The position numbers and the translations under genes were made by a program. Positions 5,655 through 7,551 of a DNA stretch of 7,551 bases are shown here, piece by piece (position 1 is the first letter of the stretch; the number at the start of each line of letters is the position of its first letter). The DNA lies in contig CARTQV010000023.1 of assembly GCA_949070545.1 (NCBI GenBank), positions 2,659 through 10,209 on the forward strand. The letters run 5' to 3'. Source of the DNA: an uncultured Candidatus Saccharibacteria bacterium (GTDB lineage Bacteria > Patescibacteriota > Saccharimonadia > Saccharimonadales > Saccharimonadaceae). Under the pieces are notes generated by a model. The model made no database searches, had not been told where the DNA came from, and worked only from the letters and a program-made list of their open reading frames with translations.

Positions 5655-7109
5655 ATGGATAATAGTGGGCTTTCAACACAAAACACAAATACTTCACCTT
5701 TTGCGCCGGTAGACATTCCGGATTTGAATAATATTGCCGCCCCGAGTGCGATGCCACCGATGGGGTCGGCGAGTGTTGCGGAGCAGGGGAAGAGCGCAGA
5801 TGTAAAGAATGTGGCACAAACGAAGCCAAGTGCAGATGTGGGGAGTGCAGTGAAACCGGTAGAAACAAAGAATGCGGAGAAGAACGCGGATACGACAAGT
5901 ACGAAGGTGACTGGTGCGCCGAAAGTGGACGTGAAGGTGGGAGTTGCTGGAGCTACAGCGAGTACTGGAGTGGTGAATGCGGCGAAGCCAGTAGTGAAAG
6001 ACGCGACGGTGGCGTCGGCGAATTTGCCGACGAACTCGACGGAGATGGGTGGACTAGTGATAGAGACGTTGCTTGAAGAATGTATCAAACATAATGCTTC
6101 GGATTTGCATTTACAGGTTGGGCTACCGCCGATTTTGCGTATAGATGGAGTCTTGCAGTCAATGACGACTTATCCGATTTTGACGGATATGATGGTGCAG
6201 ACTTTGGTGTTTTCGACGTTGGATGCTGATCAAAAAGTGATTTTAAAGAAGGATAAAGAGTTCGACTATTCGTTCGCTTTTGGTGATTTGGGACGTTTCC
6301 GTGTGAACGCTTTCTCGGAAAAAGGGAATATGGCGGCAGCGTTTCGGCTGATCCCGAACGTGATTAAGACGATTGATGAGCTGGGGATTCCTGGCGTGGT
6401 AGCGAACTTTGCGGAACATCCAAATGGGTTGGTGCTGGTGACGGGTCCGACTGGTTCGGGGAAGAGCACGACACTTGCGGCGTTGATTGATAAGGTAAAT
6501 ACGGAACGAGCGGACCATATTATTACGATTGAAGATCCGATTGAGTTTACGCACATTTCGAAACGTAGTGTGGTGGCACAGCGGGAAGTGCATTATGATA
6601 CTTATAGTTTTGCAGCAGCGCTTAGGAGTATTTTGCGTGAGGACCCAGATGTGGTTTTGATTGGTGAGATGCGTGATCTTGAGACGATCCAAGCAGCGAT
6701 TACAGTGGCAGAGACGGGACACTTGGTGTTTGCGACTTTGCACACAAACAGTGCGGCGCAGAGTATTGATCGCATGATTGACGTTTTCCCGGCACACCAA
6801 CAGCCGCAAATTCGGGCGCAACTGGCGAATATTTTGGTGGGGATTTGTTCGCAAAGGTTGGTACCAGCGATTAATGGTGGGCGTGTGGCGGTGGCAGAAA
6901 TTATGGTTGCTAACGCGGCGACGCGGAGCATTATTCGTGAAGGGAAGACGCACCAACTCGACATGGTGATCCAGACTGGTATGAGCCAAGGTATGCAGAC
7001 GATGGACCGAGAACTAGCAAAATTTGTGCGGTCGGGTATTATTAGTTATGAAGTAGCGCGAGAATATACAGTTGATGCAGCGGAGTTCGATCGTTTAGCA
7101 AGAGGTTAG
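5655..7109 (+). CDS. pilT: PilT, type IV pilus retraction ATPase with a long N-terminal extension
   Basis: A 484-residue protein whose residues 131-484 form a complete, well-conserved PilT (354 residues, the normal length). PilT is a hexameric cytoplasmic ATPase that depolymerises the pilus and gives twitching motility. Visible motifs are ASDLHLQVGLPPILRIDG (148-165), Walker A GPTGSGKST (264-272, Lys270), the Asp box EDPIE (293-297), Walker B signature LREDPDVVLIGEMRD (ending at Asp341, catalytic Glu338), and the His box with His356 and His363. ATRSIIREGKTHQ (422-434) matches the retraction-specific AIRNLIRE motif, which separates PilT from PilB. Residues 1-130 are an added Ala/Val/Lys/Thr/Pro-rich, probably disordered segment with two SADV copies (47-50, 59-62). 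The start at 5655 is supported by the promoter geometry. The internal Met131 has only a GGAG touching the ATG, too close to be a good ribosome binding site. Confidence 0.95.
   Translation: MDNSGLSTQNTNTSPFAPVDIPDLNNIAAPSAMPPMGSASVAEQGKSADVKNVAQTKPSADVGSAVKPVETKNAEKNADTTSTKVTGAPKVDVKVGVAGATASTGVVNAAKPVVKDATVASANLPTNSTEMGGLVIETLLEECIKHNASDLHLQVGLPPILRIDGVLQSMTTYPILTDMMVQTLVFSTLDADQKVILKKDKEFDYSFAFGDLGRFRVNAFSEKGNMAAAFRLIPNVIKTIDELGIPGVVANFAEHPNGLVLVTGPTGSGKSTTLAALIDKVNTERADHIITIEDPIEFTHISKRSVVAQREVHYDTYSFAAALRSILREDPDVVLIGEMRDLETIQAAITVAETGHLVFATLHTNSAAQSIDRMIDVFPAHQQPQIRAQLANILVGICSQRLVPAINGGRVAVAEIMVANAATRSIIREGKTHQLDMVIQTGMSQGMQTMDRELAKFVRSGIISYEVAREYTVDAAEFDRLARG
7101..7106 (+). promoter_or_regulatory. 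Probable ribosome binding site for the GTG start of pilC
   Basis: AGAGGT, inside the last codons of pilT, lies 6 nt before GTG 7113-7115. It is weaker than the GGAGG sites earlier in the operon but correctly placed. The GTG begins exactly where the PilC N-terminal sequence starts. Confidence 0.55.
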
Positions 7110-7112
7110 GAA

Positions 7113-7551
7113 GTGAAGCGATATAGTTACAGGGCAAAAGATAAGCAGACAGGCAAGATTATTACTGGTCATGTGCAAGCCGATAGTGAACGCACGGCGG
7201 GGCGAATTTTGGTTGATCAGGGTTATATCCCACAGAAAGTGGCTGAAGAAAATGCGGACGGTTGGTTGTCGAAGTTTCAGAATAAGGTAACGAGTAAACA
7301 GCGGATTGCGTTTACGAGGCAGTTTGCGACTTTGATTGGAGCGGGTTTGCCACTTTCACAAAGTTTACGGATGGTGGCGGATCAGACTGATGATAAGCCG
7401 ATGAAGGCGGTGATTGAAGATGTTTTGGCACAGGTTGAAGGTGGAAAAACGCTGCATGATGCTTTTGCGAGGCATCCAGAGGTATTCAACCGGGTTTATT
7501 TGTCGTTGATTGCGGCTGGTGAAGCGTCAGGAACACTCGATGTGTCGTTAA
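7113..7551 (+). CDS. pilC: PilC, inner-membrane platform protein of the type IV pilus (3' truncated)
   Basis: The frame from GTG 7113 stays open to the window end, giving 146 residues of a protein normally about 400 long. PilC is the polytopic GspF-family platform on which PilB and PilT act to insert or remove pilins. The N-terminus KRYSYRAKDKQTGKIITGHV is the usual small beta domain preceding the first T2SSF repeat. The repeat itself is clear: RIAFTRQFATLIGAGLPLSQ, then EGGKTLHDAFARHPEVF, then the conserved YLSLIAAGEASGTL segment before the cut. The membrane spans lie beyond the window. The gene starts 3 nt after the pilT stop and should be co-transcribed with pilT from the promoter before pilT, and possibly from the upstream promoter as well. 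Confidence 0.93.
   Translation, partial: MKRYSYRAKDKQTGKIITGHVQADSERTAGRILVDQGYIPQKVAEENADGWLSKFQNKVTSKQRIAFTRQFATLIGAGLPLSQSLRMVADQTDDKPMKAVIEDVLAQVEGGKTLHDAFARHPEVFNRVYLSLIAAGEASGTLDVSL

Noticed and set aside
6243..6989. Minus-strand open frame (248 codons) antisense to pilT
   Set aside because: The opposite strand encodes all catalytic PilT motifs; the antisense product is rich in His, Arg and Asn with no motif and is a shadow of codon bias.
6045..7109. Shorter PilT starting at Met131
   Set aside because: It would give a standard-length PilT, but the only GGAG touches the ATG directly, whereas the upstream ATG at 5655 has a well-formed promoter at leaderless distance and an uninterrupted frame.

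Overview
The window holds the core of a type IV pilus (T4P) assembly and motor operon. All genes are on the + strand and packed almost without gaps: tail of an unidentified gene (1-143), pilM (187-1233), a pilN-like gene (1233-2615), a pilO-like gene (2615-3490), a small unnamed membrane protein (3487-3846), pilB extension ATPase (3849-5615), pilT retraction ATPase (5655-7109) and the first 146 codons of pilC (7113 to the window edge). No RNA gene, mobile element or CRISPR array is visible, and no stretch over 300 bases lacks a gene.

Organism (inference): a small-genome bacterium without a classical outer membrane, most likely a member of the candidate phyla radiation (Patescibacteria), with Saccharibacteria (TM7) as my best guess. 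The order M-N-O-small protein-B-T-C has no PilP lipoprotein and no PilQ secretin where proteobacterial pilMNOPQ operons carry them. The N- and O-like proteins are recognisable but much enlarged and diverged. TGA is used as a stop at the pilM/pilN and pilO/orf junctions, which argues against Gracilibacteria or Absconditabacteria, where TGA codes for glycine. Other Patescibacteria or a deep Gram-positive-type lineage remain possible.

How the genes should work together (family knowledge): PilM is a cytoplasmic actin-like protein that grips the N-terminal tail of PilN. PilN and PilO are single-span membrane proteins forming the alignment ring. PilC is the membrane platform. PilB drives pilus extension and PilT retraction. 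The small protein at 3487-3846 sits where PilP would be and may be its functional stand-in.

Three things stand out. (1) The only two clear promoters, before pilM and before pilT, each place the -10 box exactly 6 nt before the ATG, with no Shine-Dalgarno sequence. This predicts leaderless mRNAs for the first gene of each unit, while the internal genes carry SD-like sequences, mostly good ones. (2) The PilO-like protein and the small protein each carry a canonical 12-residue EF-hand calcium loop enclosed between two cysteines with identical spacing, and looser Cys/Asp loops occur in the PilN-like and PilO-like proteins. This suggests a calcium- and disulfide-stabilised extracellular alignment complex. 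(3) PilB has lost the C-terminal zinc tetracysteine typical of PilB/GspE, and PilT has gained a roughly 130-residue, probably disordered N-terminal extension.
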